The position numbers and the translations under genes are program-made. The notes under the pieces are model-generated. The model ran no database searches. It was not told the DNA's origin and was given only the letters and a program-made list of their open reading frames with translations. Shown here piece by piece: positions 1-8,925 of a DNA stretch of 64,000 bases. The DNA lies in assembly GCF_018449475.1 (NCBI RefSeq), contig NZ_JAHCQH010000017.1, forward strand, positions 365,360 to 429,359, written 5' to 3'. This DNA comes from Ancylobacter radicis. Its GTDB lineage: Bacteria > Pseudomonadota > Alphaproteobacteria > Rhizobiales > Xanthobacteraceae. The stretch's first letter is position 1. Every line of letters begins with the position of its first letter.

Positions 1-1395
1 GGGCCGGCGCTCACCGTGGCGCTGCTGCTGCCGATCACCTTCAAGCTCGATCCGGCCGGCTCGCTCATCATGTTCGCCGGCATCTATTATGGCGGCATGT
101 ATGGCGGCTCGACCGCCTCCATCCTGCTGAACACGCCCGGCGAAAGCTCCTCCATCGTCACGGCGCTGGAAGGCAACAAGATGGCCCGCGCCGGGCGCGG
201 CGGCCCCGCGCTCGCCACCGCCGCCATCGGCTCGTTCGTGGCCGGCACCATTGCCACGGTGGGCCTCGCGCTGATCGCGCCGACCGTGGTGGACATCGCC
301 ATCTCCTTCGGCCCGGAAGACTATTTCGCGCTGATGGTGCTGGCCTTCACCACCGTGTCGGCGGCCTTCGGCTCCTCGGTGACGCGCGGTCTCACCAGCC
401 TGTTCATCGGCCTCTCGCTCGGCCTGATCGGCATCGACCTGCAGAGCGGGCAGGCGCGCCTGTCCTTCGGCATCCCCGACCTGCTCGACGGCGTCGAGGT
501 GACGACGCTGGCCGTCGCCCTGTTCGCCATTGGCGAGACGCTATCGGTGGTGGCCGCCGGTGCCCGCGCCGAAGAGGTGATCGAGCCGGTCAAGGGCTCG
601 GTGTTCATGAACAAGGAGGACTGGAAGCGGTCGTGGAAGCCGTGGCTGCGCGGCACCTTCCTCGGCTTCCCGATCGGCGCCATGCCGGCGGGCGGCGCGG
701 AAATCCCGACCTTCCTGTCCTATGCGCTGGAAAAGCGCCTGTGCCGCAAGCCCGACGAGTTCGGCAACGGCGCCATTGAGGGCGTCGCCGGCCCCGAGGC
801 GGCCAACAACGCGGCGGCGGCCGGCGTGCTGGTGCCGCTGCTGACGCTGGGCCTGCCGACCTCGGCGACCGCCGCGATCATGCTCGCCGGCTTCCAGCAA
901 TATGGCCTCAATCCCGGCCCGCTGCTGTTCGCCAGCGCGCCCGATCTCGTCTGGGGCCTGATCGCCTCGCTGTTCATCGCCAATGTGATGCTGCTGGTGC
1001 TCAACCTGCCGCTGGTCGGGCTGTGGGTGCGCCTGCTCGCCATACCGCGCCCCTGGCTCTATGGCGGCATCCTGGTGTTCGCCACGCTCGGCACGCTCGG
1101 CGCCAACCCGTCGCTGGTCGAACTTGGCATGCTGCTGATCTTCGGCCTGCTCGGCTATGTGCTGCGCCGCTACGACTACCCGATAGCCCCGGTCGTGGTC
1201 GGCCTGATCCTCGGCCCGCTGTCCGAGCAGCAGCTCCGCCGCGCGCTGGCCATCAGCGTCGGCGATCCGCTGGTGCTGTTCCAGTCGCCCATCGCCGTCA
1301 CGCTCTACGCGCTGGCCGCGCTCGCCCTGCTCGGCCCGCTGCTGTTCTATCTCCTCACCGGCCGCAAGGCCCCGGTGGGCGGCGACGAGGACTGA
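1..1395 (+). CDS. tctA: Tripartite tricarboxylate transporter large permease, TctA family (5' end outside window)
   Basis: Integral membrane permease of the tripartite tricarboxylate transporter, which imports citrate-like carboxylates with a periplasmic TctC receptor and the small TctB subunit. The open frame runs from base 1, so the start lies upstream; 464 residues are visible of about 500 usual for TctA. The N-terminal stretch [20 protein letters not shown] followed by [14 protein letters not shown] is the TctA signature, and [19 protein letters not shown] near residue 290 is the second conserved loop. Many hydrophobic helices follow. It ends in a bidirectional terminator, so it is the last gene of its operon; tctB and tctC would be expected to the left. 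Substrate unknown. Confidence 0.93.
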   Translation, partial: GPALTVALLLPITFKLDPAGSLIMFAGIYYGGMYGGSTASILLNTPGESSSIVTALEGNKMARAGRGGPALATAAIGSFVAGTIATVGLALIAPTVVDIAISFGPEDYFALMVLAFTTVSAAFGSSVTRGLTSLFIGLSLGLIGIDLQSGQARLSFGIPDLLDGVEVTTLAVALFAIGETLSVVAAGARAEEVIEPVKGSVFMNKEDWKRSWKPWLRGTFLGFPIGAMPAGGAEIPTFLSYALEKRLCRKPDEFGNGAIEGVAGPEAANNAAAAGVLVPLLTLGLPTSATAAIMLAGFQQYGLNPGPLLFASAPDLVWGLIASLFIANVMLLVLNLPLVGLWVRLLAIPRPWLYGGILVFATLGTLGANPSLVELGMLLIFGLLGYVLRRYDYPIAPVVVGLILGPLSEQQLRRALAISVGDPLVLFQSPIAVTLYALAALALLGPLLFYLLTGRKAPVGGDED

Positions 1396-1423
1396 TCGTC
1401 CTCGTTCCTGCCACCCGAAAAGC

Positions 1424-1451
1424 AAAATGCCCGGCGCGAGCCGGGCATTTT
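1424..1451. terminator. Bidirectional rho-independent terminator
   Basis: A perfect 12-bp stem (AAAATGCCCGGC / GCCGGGCATTTT) with a GCGA loop lies between the convergent tctA and DUF2059 genes. The A-tract on one arm and T-tract on the other let it work in both directions. Confidence 0.9.
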
Positions 1452-1480
1452 CGTATCCGAGGGTCGCCGTGGAAGGCGGG

Positions 1481-2062
1481 TCAGATGGTGAAGCCGCGCT
1501 TCTTCATCTCGTCGCGCACGCGGGTCTCCATCTCCTTGGAGAATTTCGCGCTCCAGGACTGGATGCCGCGCAGCCCGTCATCGAGAAGCTGCTGGCGGCG
1601 CTCCACCAGCTTCTTGCCCACCGCCGAGCGGTAGAAGGTCAGCAGCTCGGACAGCTCGGCCTCGGAGAATTGCTGCGCATAGGTGCGGGCGAGAATCTGC
1701 ACGATCTCCGAGCGGCGCTTCTCATATTCCGGCACCAGCTGCTTGGCGACATCGCGCAGGTCGCGGATCAGATCCGGGTTGGCCTGCACGAAGCTGCCGG
1801 CCGCCTGCTCGATGATGCCGGGAATCAGCGCGTCGAAGCTGGACGCCTCGCCATTGGCGATCAGCAGCTCGTTGGCGAGCTTGATCTGGGCGGCGGAGGG
1901 CTCGGCGGCCTTGGCCGGCGTCGTGCCGGCCGTGGTCCCCGCCTGCCCCATGGTGAAGGGGGCGGGCTGCTGGGCGAGCGCCGGCGCCGACGCCAGAACC
2001 AGCGCCGCCAGCCCGGCGCCGATCAGGCGCTTCCCGTCACGTCCCGCAAAAGCCACCCGCAT
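1481..2062 (-). CDS. DUF2059 domain-containing exported protein
   Basis: Predicted periplasmic protein of 193 residues. The start at 2062 is chosen because AGGGAGAC sits just upstream and the N-terminus then reads as a signal peptide (positive MRVAFAGRDGKR, hydrophobic LIGAGLAALVLASAPALA, cleavage near AQQ). The DUF2059 helical region covers roughly residues 100-175 (YAQQFSEAELSELLTFYRS, then GKKLVERRQQL). The gene follows rpiA by 23 bp on the same strand and is probably co-transcribed with it, an arrangement I associate with alphaproteobacteria. No biochemical function is known to me. Confidence 0.85.
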   Translation of the reverse strand: MRVAFAGRDGKRLIGAGLAALVLASAPALAQQPAPFTMGQAGTTAGTTPAKAAEPSAAQIKLANELLIANGEASSFDALIPGIIEQAAGSFVQANPDLIRDLRDVAKQLVPEYEKRRSEIVQILARTYAQQFSEAELSELLTFYRSAVGKKLVERRQQLLDDGLRGIQSWSAKFSKEMETRVRDEMKKRGFTI

Positions 2063-2085
2063 GATTGTCTCCCTGAAGAACTGCC

Positions 2086-2799
2086 TCACGCGCGGTCGAG
2101 GACCGTCACGCCGTTGGCGCCCGCGAGAATGACGCGGCTCGCCAGATTGATGAAAAGCCCGTGTTCCACGACACCCGGCACCTGCGACAGGTTGAGCGCC
2201 AGAGCCGCCGGATCGGGAATGACGCCATAGGCCGCGTCGAGAATGACGTGTCCCTGATCCGTGACGAAAACATGACCGTCCGGCCGGCGACGGAGGGTCA
2301 GAAGCCCGTGGCAGCCGGCGGCCTTGGCCGCCCGGTCGATCGCCCGGCGGGTCGCCGCGACGCCGAAATCCACCACCTCGATCGGCAGCGGAAAGGCACC
2401 GAGTTGCGCCACCATCTTCGAGCCATCGGCAATGACGATCATCTGCTGCGCAGCGGAGGCGACGATCTTCTCGCGCAGCAGCGCGCCGCCGCCGCCCTTG
2501 ACCAGGGTCAGATCCGGCCCGACCTCGTCGGCCCCGTCGATGCACAGGTCGAGCACCGGATGCTCCTCCAGCGTCGCGACCGGCACGCCGAGGCTCTCCG
2601 CCTGCGCGCGCGTCACCTCGGAGGTCGGCACGCCCACCACTTCAAGCCCCTGCTGCACGCGCTCGGCCAGTAGTTCGACGAAGTGCTTGGCGGTCGAGCC
2701 GGTACCGAGGCCGAGCTTCATGCCGGAGCGCACATATTCCAGCGCACGGGCGGCAGCCTGGCGTTTAAGGGCTTCAGCGTCGGTCATGGCGATGGTCAT
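2086..2799 (-). CDS. rpiA: Ribose-5-phosphate isomerase A
   Basis: Cytoplasmic enzyme interconverting ribose 5-phosphate and ribulose 5-phosphate in the pentose phosphate and, where present, Calvin cycles. At 237 residues it has the normal RpiA length. Diagnostic motifs are the phosphate-binding [13 protein letters not shown] (about residue 30), IDGADEV (about residue 88) and [13 protein letters not shown] (about residue 100, with the catalytic Glu/Lys region). An alternative start four codons in (MTDAEAL) is possible; neither has a strong ribosome site. It heads a two-gene unit with the DUF2059 gene. A CGACGG/CCGTCG inverted repeat lies in its upstream region around 2822-2845. Confidence 0.96.
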   Translation of the reverse strand: MTIAMTDAEALKRQAAARALEYVRSGMKLGLGTGSTAKHFVELLAERVQQGLEVVGVPTSEVTRAQAESLGVPVATLEEHPVLDLCIDGADEVGPDLTLVKGGGGALLREKIVASAAQQMIVIADGSKMVAQLGAFPLPIEVVDFGVAATRRAIDRAAKAAGCHGLLTLRRRPDGHVFVTDQGHVILDAAYGVIPDPAALALNLSQVPGVVEHGLFINLASRVILAGANGVTVLDRA

Positions 2800-2946
2800 T
2801 CCAGATCGTGGCGGAAGGTCGGGCCGACGGCTTTTTGAAAACCGTCGATTTTAACCGCGTGGGTAGCGCCGAAATGGCGCTGCGGCAAGCCTTCGCAAGG
2901 TCGCGGATGGACGGTTGTGGTGCACAGGGCCGCCGCCGCGAGGCGA

Positions 2947-3474
2947 TCAGCGCGCCGCGCCGGTGCAGACCACCGCCGGCTCCACCCCGCCGCCCTCCTT
3001 CGGCATGTCGCGCACATAGCACACGCTCATCTCGCCGCTCTGGACGTTGACCCGGAAGATGCCGGTCTCGCCGGAATAGCGCGTGGTCACCATGTCATAG
3101 GTTCCCGCCGCACCCGGCCCAGCGCTGGCATCGCGCGGGAAGCACTTGGTGACGCCGATCACGCTGCCCTCGGGCCGCTCGAACTGGCAGGCGCTGACCT
3201 CGCCGGTCCGCACATTGACCGAATAGATGCGGTTGGCCTGCGCCGAGGGCGGGGAGCCGAACACGAAAGGCCCGCTCGCCGGGGCCGGCGCGGGCGGGGC
3301 GGGGGTCGCGGGCGGCGTCGAGGAAGACCCCGCCGACGGCGTGCCCGGCCCGCCCTCGCTTTGTCCGGCCGGGGTCTGCGCCTGCGCCATCCCGGCCGCG
3401 CCGAGGACAAGTCCGGCGCCTAGCATCGCCGCGAGGGAGAGGATCGGCAGCGTCGGTCGGAAGGTCGTCATCAT
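2947..3474 (-). CDS. Hypothetical exported protein with proline-rich linker
   Basis: No family recognised. Translation from 3474 gives 175 residues; CTGGAG nine bases upstream supports this start and the longer in-frame extension has no signal-like N-terminus. The sequence shows a signal peptide (residues 1-30, ending MAQAQ), then a Ser/Pro/Ala-rich linker (about 35-65), then a compact region with two similar strands, IYSVNVRTGEVSACQ and IFRVNVQSGEMSVCY. These look like an internal duplication about 45 residues apart, each with a single Cys. Probably periplasmic. It lies alone between rpiA and the methyltransferase. Confidence 0.7.
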   Translation of the reverse strand: MMTTFRPTLPILSLAAMLGAGLVLGAAGMAQAQTPAGQSEGGPGTPSAGSSSTPPATPAPPAPAPASGPFVFGSPPSAQANRIYSVNVRTGEVSACQFERPEGSVIGVTKCFPRDASAGPGAAGTYDMVTTRYSGETGIFRVNVQSGEMSVCYVRDMPKEGGGVEPAVVCTGAAR

Positions 3475-3727
3475 CCAGAAGCACTCCAGCAAGCCTTGAG
3501 CGTGTCGCGTGGTCCCCCGGCCGGCATGCGCCCGATGGACGCGGCACGCTGGACAGCAAAAGCGGCAGGATTGTAGGCATTGCGTGCAGGCTCGTCTCGC
3601 GGCGGCGGGCATCCTCGGCCATTTATGCCCAACGGAGCGACCATGCCCTCCGCTCTACTGGGCGCGGGCAGACAGGACAGCGAATGCCCACCTGCCTGCT
3701 CAGCGTGCTGTCATGCGAGGAAAACAC

Positions 3728-4378
3728 TCAAGCGTTGAGAGGTTTCTCCAAAATGGCCAACCCGAACAGGTAGGACACGGAGACACCGGAGGCCTTCGAG
3801 AAAGCCTCGACGCCGACCTTGGCCTTCCAGTCCGAACTCGGCGGACAGTCATCGACCAGTACGACGCCCCCAGGAGAGACAAGCGGCCAAATGCGCTCAA
3901 GGCCCAGCCGTACCGGCTCGCTGAGGTCGACATCCAACAAGCATACCGAGATCGGCTTCCCTCCGAGATCGGCGCTGTTCATTTTTGTACAATCCTTCTG
4001 AACCAGCTTAATATCGTTGCAATTATGCTGATTTATAATCTTTCTGACCAATCCAATTCCATTGGCAGAAAACATGTTGCTCAACACATTGGGAGTTCCA
4101 AGGGCGCGATCAGCCTCAAATTGCTCCGGGATGAATCCCCCGAATGTATCGATACATATATAATCCTTATTGATACCCAATCGGCGCATCATGTTGTGCG
4201 CAACAATGCTTGTCCCCGCGAGATTGCAGCCAATCTCCAAAACAACTCCTGGAATATCTTTTTTCTCAATAATATTTCGAAGATAATATTGAAGTCTTTC
4301 GGGCTGGAGTCCAACAGGAGGATAACGATACAGCAACGGCACTAGGGCATGACGAGCGGCAATTTTTAGAATTTTCAT
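3728..4378 (-). CDS. Class I SAM-dependent methyltransferase-like protein
   Basis: Soluble protein of 216 residues with a Rossmann-type methyltransferase core: VVLEIGCNLAGTSIVAHNM (motif I, about residue 47), ICIDTFGGF (motif II acidic residue, about residue 75) and a late GGVVLVDDCPPSSDWKAKV (about residue 175). That late motif resembles the TylF/macrocin O-methyltransferase group, which modifies sugars or small metabolites. Substrate cannot be told. The gene is clearly more AT-rich than both neighbours and uses codons such as ATA and AAA freely, suggesting recent acquisition. It is divergent from gph and stands alone. Confidence 0.72.
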   Translation of the reverse strand: MKILKIAARHALVPLLYRYPPVGLQPERLQYYLRNIIEKKDIPGVVLEIGCNLAGTSIVAHNMMRRLGINKDYICIDTFGGFIPEQFEADRALGTPNVLSNMFSANGIGLVRKIINQHNCNDIKLVQKDCTKMNSADLGGKPISVCLLDVDLSEPVRLGLERIWPLVSPGGVVLVDDCPPSSDWKAKVGVEAFSKASGVSVSYLFGLAILEKPLNA

Positions 4379-4525
4379 GCGCGGCCCCTATAAAGCTTAA
4401 AATTGCGACCTTATGGCCACTCGACACAGCGCGTTCTCGGCATTTCATAGCAAGATAATTCAGCCACAAACACAAGTGGTAAAACTACCCAACGTCACAA
4501 AGCCGCGGCACCCGGAGAACTGCAA

Positions 4526-5209
4526 ATGCCCCAAACCGGCCCCGCCGTCATCGCTTTCGATCTCGACGGCACCCTTGTCGACACCGCCCCGGACCTTCTC
4601 GACACGCTCGATGTCGTGCTCAAGCAGGCCGGCGCGCCGCCGCTGCCGCGTGAGGAAACCCGCAAGATGATCGGCGCGGGCGCGCGCGCGCTGGTCAATC
4701 GCGGCCTCACCGCCGCCGGCATGAGCGTCGATGAAGAACGATTCGACCGGCTCTACGACCTGTTCCTCGACCACTACGCCGCGCATATCGCCGATTCGTC
4801 GCGCCCCTTCCCGGGCCTCCTTGAGGCGCTGGACACGCTCGCCGCGCAAGGCCACACGCTCGCCGTCTGCACCAACAAGCTGGAATATCTCTCCCGCCTG
4901 CTGCTCGATCGGCTGAACCTCACCGACCGTTTCGCGGTGATCGCCGGCGCCGATACTTTCCCGGTCTACAAGCCCGATGCCGGCCATCTGCTCGGCACCA
5001 TCGAACGGGCCGGCGGTACGGCCAGCCGCGCCATCATGGTCGGCGACAGCCTGACCGATGTGCTCACCGCGAAGAACGCGCGCGTGCCCTGCATCGTCGT
5101 GCCCTTCGGCTATACCGAGACGCCGGCGGCGGAGCTGGGGGGCGACGTGCTGATCGAGCATTACGATCTGCTGCCCGCTACCGTGTCCCGCCTTCTTGGC
5201 AGTGGGTGA
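4526..5209 (+). CDS. gph: Phosphoglycolate phosphatase (HAD superfamily)
   Basis: Predicted to hydrolyse 2-phosphoglycolate to glycolate, removing the product of Rubisco oxygenation or DNA-end repair. At 227 residues it has family length. HAD motif I is FDLDGTLVDTAPDL (about residue 10), motif II is CTNK (about residue 113), and motif III/IV are a Lys near YKPD and MVGDSLTDV (about residue 172). An alpha-helical cap follows motif I. The assignment to Gph over other HAD phosphatases rests on close motif resemblance and is likely but not certain. The next feature downstream is tRNA-Val with its own promoter. Confidence 0.85.
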   Translation: MPQTGPAVIAFDLDGTLVDTAPDLLDTLDVVLKQAGAPPLPREETRKMIGAGARALVNRGLTAAGMSVDEERFDRLYDLFLDHYAAHIADSSRPFPGLLEALDTLAAQGHTLAVCTNKLEYLSRLLLDRLNLTDRFAVIAGADTFPVYKPDAGHLLGTIERAGGTASRAIMVGDSLTDVLTAKNARVPCIVVPFGYTETPAAELGGDVLIEHYDLLPATVSRLLGSG

Positions 5210-5223
5210 GCGCGCAACGACGC

Positions 5224-5252
5224 TTGACACCCACGACCCCGGCACACTAAAT
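5224..5252 (+). promoter_or_regulatory. Candidate sigma-70 promoter for tRNA-Val
   Basis: A perfect TTGACA at 5224-5229 is followed after 17 bp by CTAAAT (5247-5252), a weak -10. The spacing and position, about 50 bp before the tRNA, fit a stable-RNA promoter. The -10 matches consensus at only half its positions. Confidence 0.55.
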
Positions 5253-5302
5253 CCCCCCGCCGCACGAGACGGACGGCCCGGCGCTAATGCGGCGGGCCAG
5301 AC

Positions 5303-5377
5303 GGGCGATTAGCTCAGCGGGAGAGCACTCCCTTCACACGGGAGGGGTCGCAGGTTCAATCCCTGCATCGCCCACCA
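5303..5377 (+). tRNA. tRNA-Val (anticodon CAC)
   Basis: A full cloverleaf can be folded by eye. The acceptor GGGCGAT pairs with ATCGCCC, the D arm contains AGCTCAGCGGGAGAGC, and the anticodon stem CTCCC/GGGAG encloses loop TTCACAC with anticodon CAC at 5335-5337, which reads GUG valine codons. The T arm is GCAGGTTCAATCCCTGC and the 3' CCA is encoded. A T-rich tract (TTTTCTTCTTCAGTTTT) follows at about 5378-5394. The bottom strand here gives the familiar artefactual peptide GDAGIEPATPP seen opposite many tRNAs. Confidence 0.97.
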
Positions 5378-5572
5378 TTTTCTTCTTCAGTTTTATGAGC
5401 AGCTTGGTGGCCCGCTGCGGCAAGGCAGTCTGCAACACAGATAGCTGTGACCCTGGCCTTGCGCATGCGCGGGCGTCATTCGAAGGACGCCCGCGGCGTC
5501 CTCTCCGCGGTGCGCCGAAAGCCAATCGACGGCCGTGAGACCGAAAGCATCGTCCATAGCTCCCTGAGGCGA

Positions 5573-6466
5573 TCAAGAGCCGGCTAGAAGTCGCGCGTGA
5601 CGTTCCAGCGTCGCGGCGAAGGTGCTGTCCGCCAGAGATTGACTCTCCACGTCCGGCATTACCTTCCCGGCGACATGGGACCAGAGGCGAAGATCCAGAC
5701 GGCTCCACAAGTTGAGCGCGTCCATAGCCTGATCCGAGAGGTGCTCATCAAGCCGGCCGCGGCGCTCGTCCGGCACCGGCAGCGTTTCGTTCCGACGTTC
5801 GACCACTACGGGGCGGCGCAACCACGTCTCCAACCGAGAGACGAGATGCGGATTCTCGATCAGGTCGACATGGGCCAGGCTCTCAAGCACGCTGAAGGCG
5901 GCGTCAAGGAGCGCCTCATCATTGGCCGGGTCGATCGGACCATTCTCGGGGATAACCGGATGCGGCCACAGGAGGGCACGCAGCGAGAAATTATCCAGGA
6001 CCGGCACAAGGCATGGCGTGGTCAGAAAATCGCCGAGTGATCCGCGCGCTTGCCGTACATAATCGGCCCAGCCGCCCCAGCCTGCTACATCGGCGTCCTC
6101 ATAGGCCCGCCAGAACAGCCAGTGCGACATCAGGCGCGCCTTTGGCTCGCGAAAAAAGGTAATGTTCTGCCCGAGCGGGTATCGCAGACGGGTGGTGGAA
6201 ACCGCCATATGGCCGGCAACGAAACGCAGACCTGCCGGGAGTTCGTCGGGGGTGTCGATGCTCTGAGCGCGCGCGGCCGGCGAAAAGCTCTCGAAGTCAC
6301 GAAAGGAGCCGAAGCACCACCGATCATACCAACAGAGATCGCTGCCCTCGCCCAGATCGCCCTGTTCCGCCAAGGCGACCCTGAGAGCGTCGGCCAGCGA
6401 AGTTCCCGCCGATTTGGGAATATGGTTGAACACGAGCGGCAAGGCCGAAGCATAATATGCGCTCAT
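5573..6466 (-). CDS. Sulfotransferase-family protein
   Basis: Protein of 297 residues. The N-terminal LVFNHIPKSAGTSLADAL (about residues 11-28) matches the 5'-phosphosulfate-binding loop of PAPS-dependent sulfotransferases (HIPKxAGTS), and NITFFREPKARLMSHW (about residues 100-115) resembles the 3'-phosphate-binding R-x-P segment. It would transfer sulfate from PAPS to a carbohydrate or other hydroxyl acceptor. No signal peptide is visible. A possible surface-polysaccharide role is suggested by the pyruvyl transferase gene 1.2 kb away, but the genes are not one operon. Acceptor unknown. Confidence 0.8.
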   Translation of the reverse strand: MSAYYASALPLVFNHIPKSAGTSLADALRVALAEQGDLGEGSDLCWYDRWCFGSFRDFESFSPAARAQSIDTPDELPAGLRFVAGHMAVSTTRLRYPLGQNITFFREPKARLMSHWLFWRAYEDADVAGWGGWADYVRQARGSLGDFLTTPCLVPVLDNFSLRALLWPHPVIPENGPIDPANDEALLDAAFSVLESLAHVDLIENPHLVSRLETWLRRPVVVERRNETLPVPDERRGRLDEHLSDQAMDALNLWSRLDLRLWSHVAGKVMPDVESQSLADSTFAATLERHARLLAGS

Positions 6467-6534
6467 GCAGATTGTCGGAGCCTCTGACGGTTGCGTCTCC
6501 TGAAACTATACCTTCGCACCGCTGTCCAGCCAGC

Positions 6535-6583
6535 AAAAACAAATCGCCCGGACGAGCCGCCGTGAAGCGGGCCATCCGGGCGA
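6535..6583 (-). terminator. Rho-independent terminator of the outer membrane protein gene
   Basis: Read on the minus strand, CGCCCGGA and TCCGGGCG close a long hairpin (6545-6582) containing a second inner pairing, followed by ATTTGTTTTTG. It sits about 50 bp after the stop of the beta-barrel gene. Confidence 0.85.
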
Positions 6584-6632
6584 GTTGGTCGTCAGGCTGT
6601 GAGAGCGGCCGAGCGGCCGATCCCGTGTCCGA

Positions 6633-7277
6633 TCAGAACCGGTAATTGATGCCGGCGCGCACCGTGCTGAACGAGACGTCGACATTGCGGCCGAGATATT
6701 CCTCGCTGCCGAGATCGGACCACAGATACTCGACCTTGGCGCTCCAGTTCGGCGTGAAGGCGTATTCCGCGCCGGCACCGACCGTGTAGCCGACATGGGT
6801 GTTGCTCTCGGAAGCCGCGCCCGTCAGGTAGTTGAAATCCACCTCGTTCTTGCCATAGGCGAGACCGCCGGTGATGTAGGGCAGGAACATGTCGAAGGCG
6901 TAGCCGAGGCGCGCACGCACCGTGCCGAAGTAATCCATGCTGGTGTTGATCGACCCGCCGCCGACGAAATCATAGCCGGTGCTCAGATCGGAATATTGCA
7001 GGTCGGCCTCGACGCCGAACACCACCCGGTCCCACTGCCAATTATAGCCGATCTGGCCGCCGACGATGCCGCCATCCTGGCCGCCGAGATCGAAGCCATT
7101 GTCGAAGTCGGAACTGCCCCAGCCATAGCCAGCATTGGCACCGAGATAGAAGCCCTGCCAGGTGAAGACCGGCACTTCGGCGACATAGGCGACCGGCGCC
7201 TTGACCGGAAGATCGGCAGCCAGCGCCGACCCGCCCATGAGAACCACTGCAACCGCAGAGAGTGTGATGTTACGCAT
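6633..7277 (-). CDS. Outer membrane beta-barrel protein (Omp25/31, porin-like family)
   Basis: Predicted eight-stranded outer membrane barrel of 214 residues. The start at 7277 gives a clean signal peptide (MRNITLSAVAVVLMGGSALA, cleaved before ADLPVKAP) and has GAGGGG upstream. The mature N-terminus WQGFYLGANAGYGWGSSDF, repeated alternating GG/Y/W strands and the C-terminal FSTVRAGINYRF ending in Phe are typical of the Hyphomicrobiales Omp25/31 family. The role is structural or surface-exposed; transport is not established. It has its own terminator and a long AT-rich upstream region, consistent with strong independent expression. Confidence 0.9.
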   Translation of the reverse strand: MRNITLSAVAVVLMGGSALAADLPVKAPVAYVAEVPVFTWQGFYLGANAGYGWGSSDFDNGFDLGGQDGGIVGGQIGYNWQWDRVVFGVEADLQYSDLSTGYDFVGGGSINTSMDYFGTVRARLGYAFDMFLPYITGGLAYGKNEVDFNYLTGAASESNTHVGYTVGAGAEYAFTPNWSAKVEYLWSDLGSEEYLGRNVDVSFSTVRAGINYRF

Positions 7278-7666
7278 GGGAGACCCCTCAGAATGAATGT
7301 ACTGGAGAAAGCGTAACATCGCGCAACCGACACAACTAGTGCATGAAAAGCACAGCATGCTCATTAGATTACAACGGCATTACACAGTTTTCGAATTTAT
7401 TAGCATCAAAATACCGCAAATAGGTACTTTAATACTATGAATGTACTTACTTTCACACGAGCCGCGAGAACGAAGGCGTAAGGTTTCGTTAACCTGCCCG
7501 GCCACCCCTGGGTAAGAAACCCGTCAACTGTCAGGCATCACCCCGCCCATAGGTTGCATCCCCGTGGAACAGCGATTTCGCCTCATGGTATTAAGCTACG
7601 GATTGCCCCAACCCCCAAAGTAGACGCACAGTCGCGGATCAACGACCGACACCCTGCGGAGGTTCC
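7278..7666. other. AT-rich intergenic region between divergent genes
   Basis: This 389-bp gap separates the minus-strand outer membrane protein gene from the plus-strand pyruvyl transferase gene. The half nearest the barrel gene (about 7330-7440) is strikingly AT-rich for this genome and probably holds its promoter. I see no coding potential, no tRNA and no clear operator. A GGAGG ribosome site ends the region before the pyruvyl transferase start. Confidence 0.6.
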
Positions 7667-8761
7667 ATGCGCGGATTTATCGACGACATCGCCCGGGAAA
7701 TAGGCAGCATCCCGCTGGGATGGGCTGGTTCGACTATGCAAATGAATTATCTCAATTTTGGTGATGCTCTCAGTCCCATCATGGTCACGCTGGCAAGCGG
7801 GCTGCCGGTGCATCGCGTGCCGACCAAGTCCACCTCGCCCCGCATGGCAGCGGTCGGCACCATCGGCCATGGCTTTGCCGGCGGAGATGTGTGGTTCTGG
7901 GGGACCGGCTGCTCCAACTGGCTCAATCCCGGCAAGGGCGAGGACCGCAAGCCCTTCGTGCCCACGCCCGATTCCCGCTTCCATGTGAACGCCACGCGCG
8001 GCCCGGTGTCCGAGCGGCTGCTGAACGGCGGCGCGGGCGGGACGGGTGTCTATGGCGATCCGGTCTGGCTACTGCCGCGCTTTCATGCGGCGCCGATCGC
8101 CAAGAAATGGAAGCTCGGCTGCATCCTCCACCTCTCCGAACTGGCGGATCGCGATTACGAGGCGCACCCTCATGCGAGCGACCAGCGTTATGTCGTGCCA
8201 TCGGACTTCGCCGACAGCGTGCATCTCATCACCACGGTGACGCCGGTCTCGGCGGATGGCGTGCGCGACAAGATCGACGAGATCCGCGCCTGCGAGCGCA
8301 TCGTCTCCACCAGCCTGCACGGCATGGTCATCGCCGAAAGCTATGGCATTCCCTGCCTGTACTTCTCACCGCAGGGCGATCAGCCCGGCCCGATCGACCT
8401 CCGGCTCGACCCGGAGGGGCATGTCGACCTGCGCATCGTCGACCTCTATCGCGGCATGGGGCGCGAGACGCTGCGCGCCTTCGGCCAGCCGCGGGGCAAG
8501 ACGACCGACTGGGAGGGCCTAATGGCCGCCATCGACGCGAGCTGGCGGCCGATCGACCTGAAGGACGGCGACGCGCTGCTCGACGCGCTGCCGGTCGAGC
8601 CGGCGCCGCTCAGCGCACCGGAGGGCGGCTCGATCTGGGATCATCCGGTGATCCGCGGCCTTGTTCTGCAGCATGACGTCACCCAGCTGCGCCGGGACGA
8701 CAAGGCGAGCGGGCTGGCCATGGCCAAAGCCGGCCTGCCGGGTGTGGCCGCCGCGCCATAG
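7667..8761 (+). CDS. Polysaccharide pyruvyl transferase family protein
   Basis: Predicted to transfer pyruvate from phosphoenolpyruvate onto a sugar of an exopolysaccharide or cell-surface glycan, forming a ketal. At 364 residues it has the family's usual size. The N-terminal MNYLNFGDALSPIMV (about residue 26) and the hallmark VSTSLHGMVIAESYGIPCLYF (about residues 219-239) place it in the ExoV/CsaB-like superfamily. A GPVSE and GDPVW pair in the middle region also fits. GGAGG six bases before the ATG supports the start. It is a single-gene unit; the sulfotransferase nearby may act on the same polymer, which is inference. Confidence 0.85.
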   Translation: MRGFIDDIAREIGSIPLGWAGSTMQMNYLNFGDALSPIMVTLASGLPVHRVPTKSTSPRMAAVGTIGHGFAGGDVWFWGTGCSNWLNPGKGEDRKPFVPTPDSRFHVNATRGPVSERLLNGGAGGTGVYGDPVWLLPRFHAAPIAKKWKLGCILHLSELADRDYEAHPHASDQRYVVPSDFADSVHLITTVTPVSADGVRDKIDEIRACERIVSTSLHGMVIAESYGIPCLYFSPQGDQPGPIDLRLDPEGHVDLRIVDLYRGMGRETLRAFGQPRGKTTDWEGLMAAIDASWRPIDLKDGDALLDALPVEPAPLSAPEGGSIWDHPVIRGLVLQHDVTQLRRDDKASGLAMAKAGLPGVAAAP

Positions 8762-8925
8762 CAAACGACAAAGCGGACGATCCGGGAGACCGCCGGGGAC
8801 CTCACGGCAGTCTTCAGCAATACTTCAAAATTCAAAGCATCGACGACGGGGCGCCGATGCGGCAAAAATCAGGCGTAGCCGCCGCGTCCCGTGCGGGCGG
8901 GGGCGTAGCAGTGAACGAGGGTAGG

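Noticed and set aside
5303..5572. tRNA-Val as an integration site for an island
   Set aside because: No integrase, no duplicated tRNA 3' end and no composition break were seen near it.
5334..5708. Minus-strand open frame ending in GDAGIEPATPPV
   Set aside because: It is the antisense of tRNA-Val; this peptide is a well-known false protein opposite tRNA genes.
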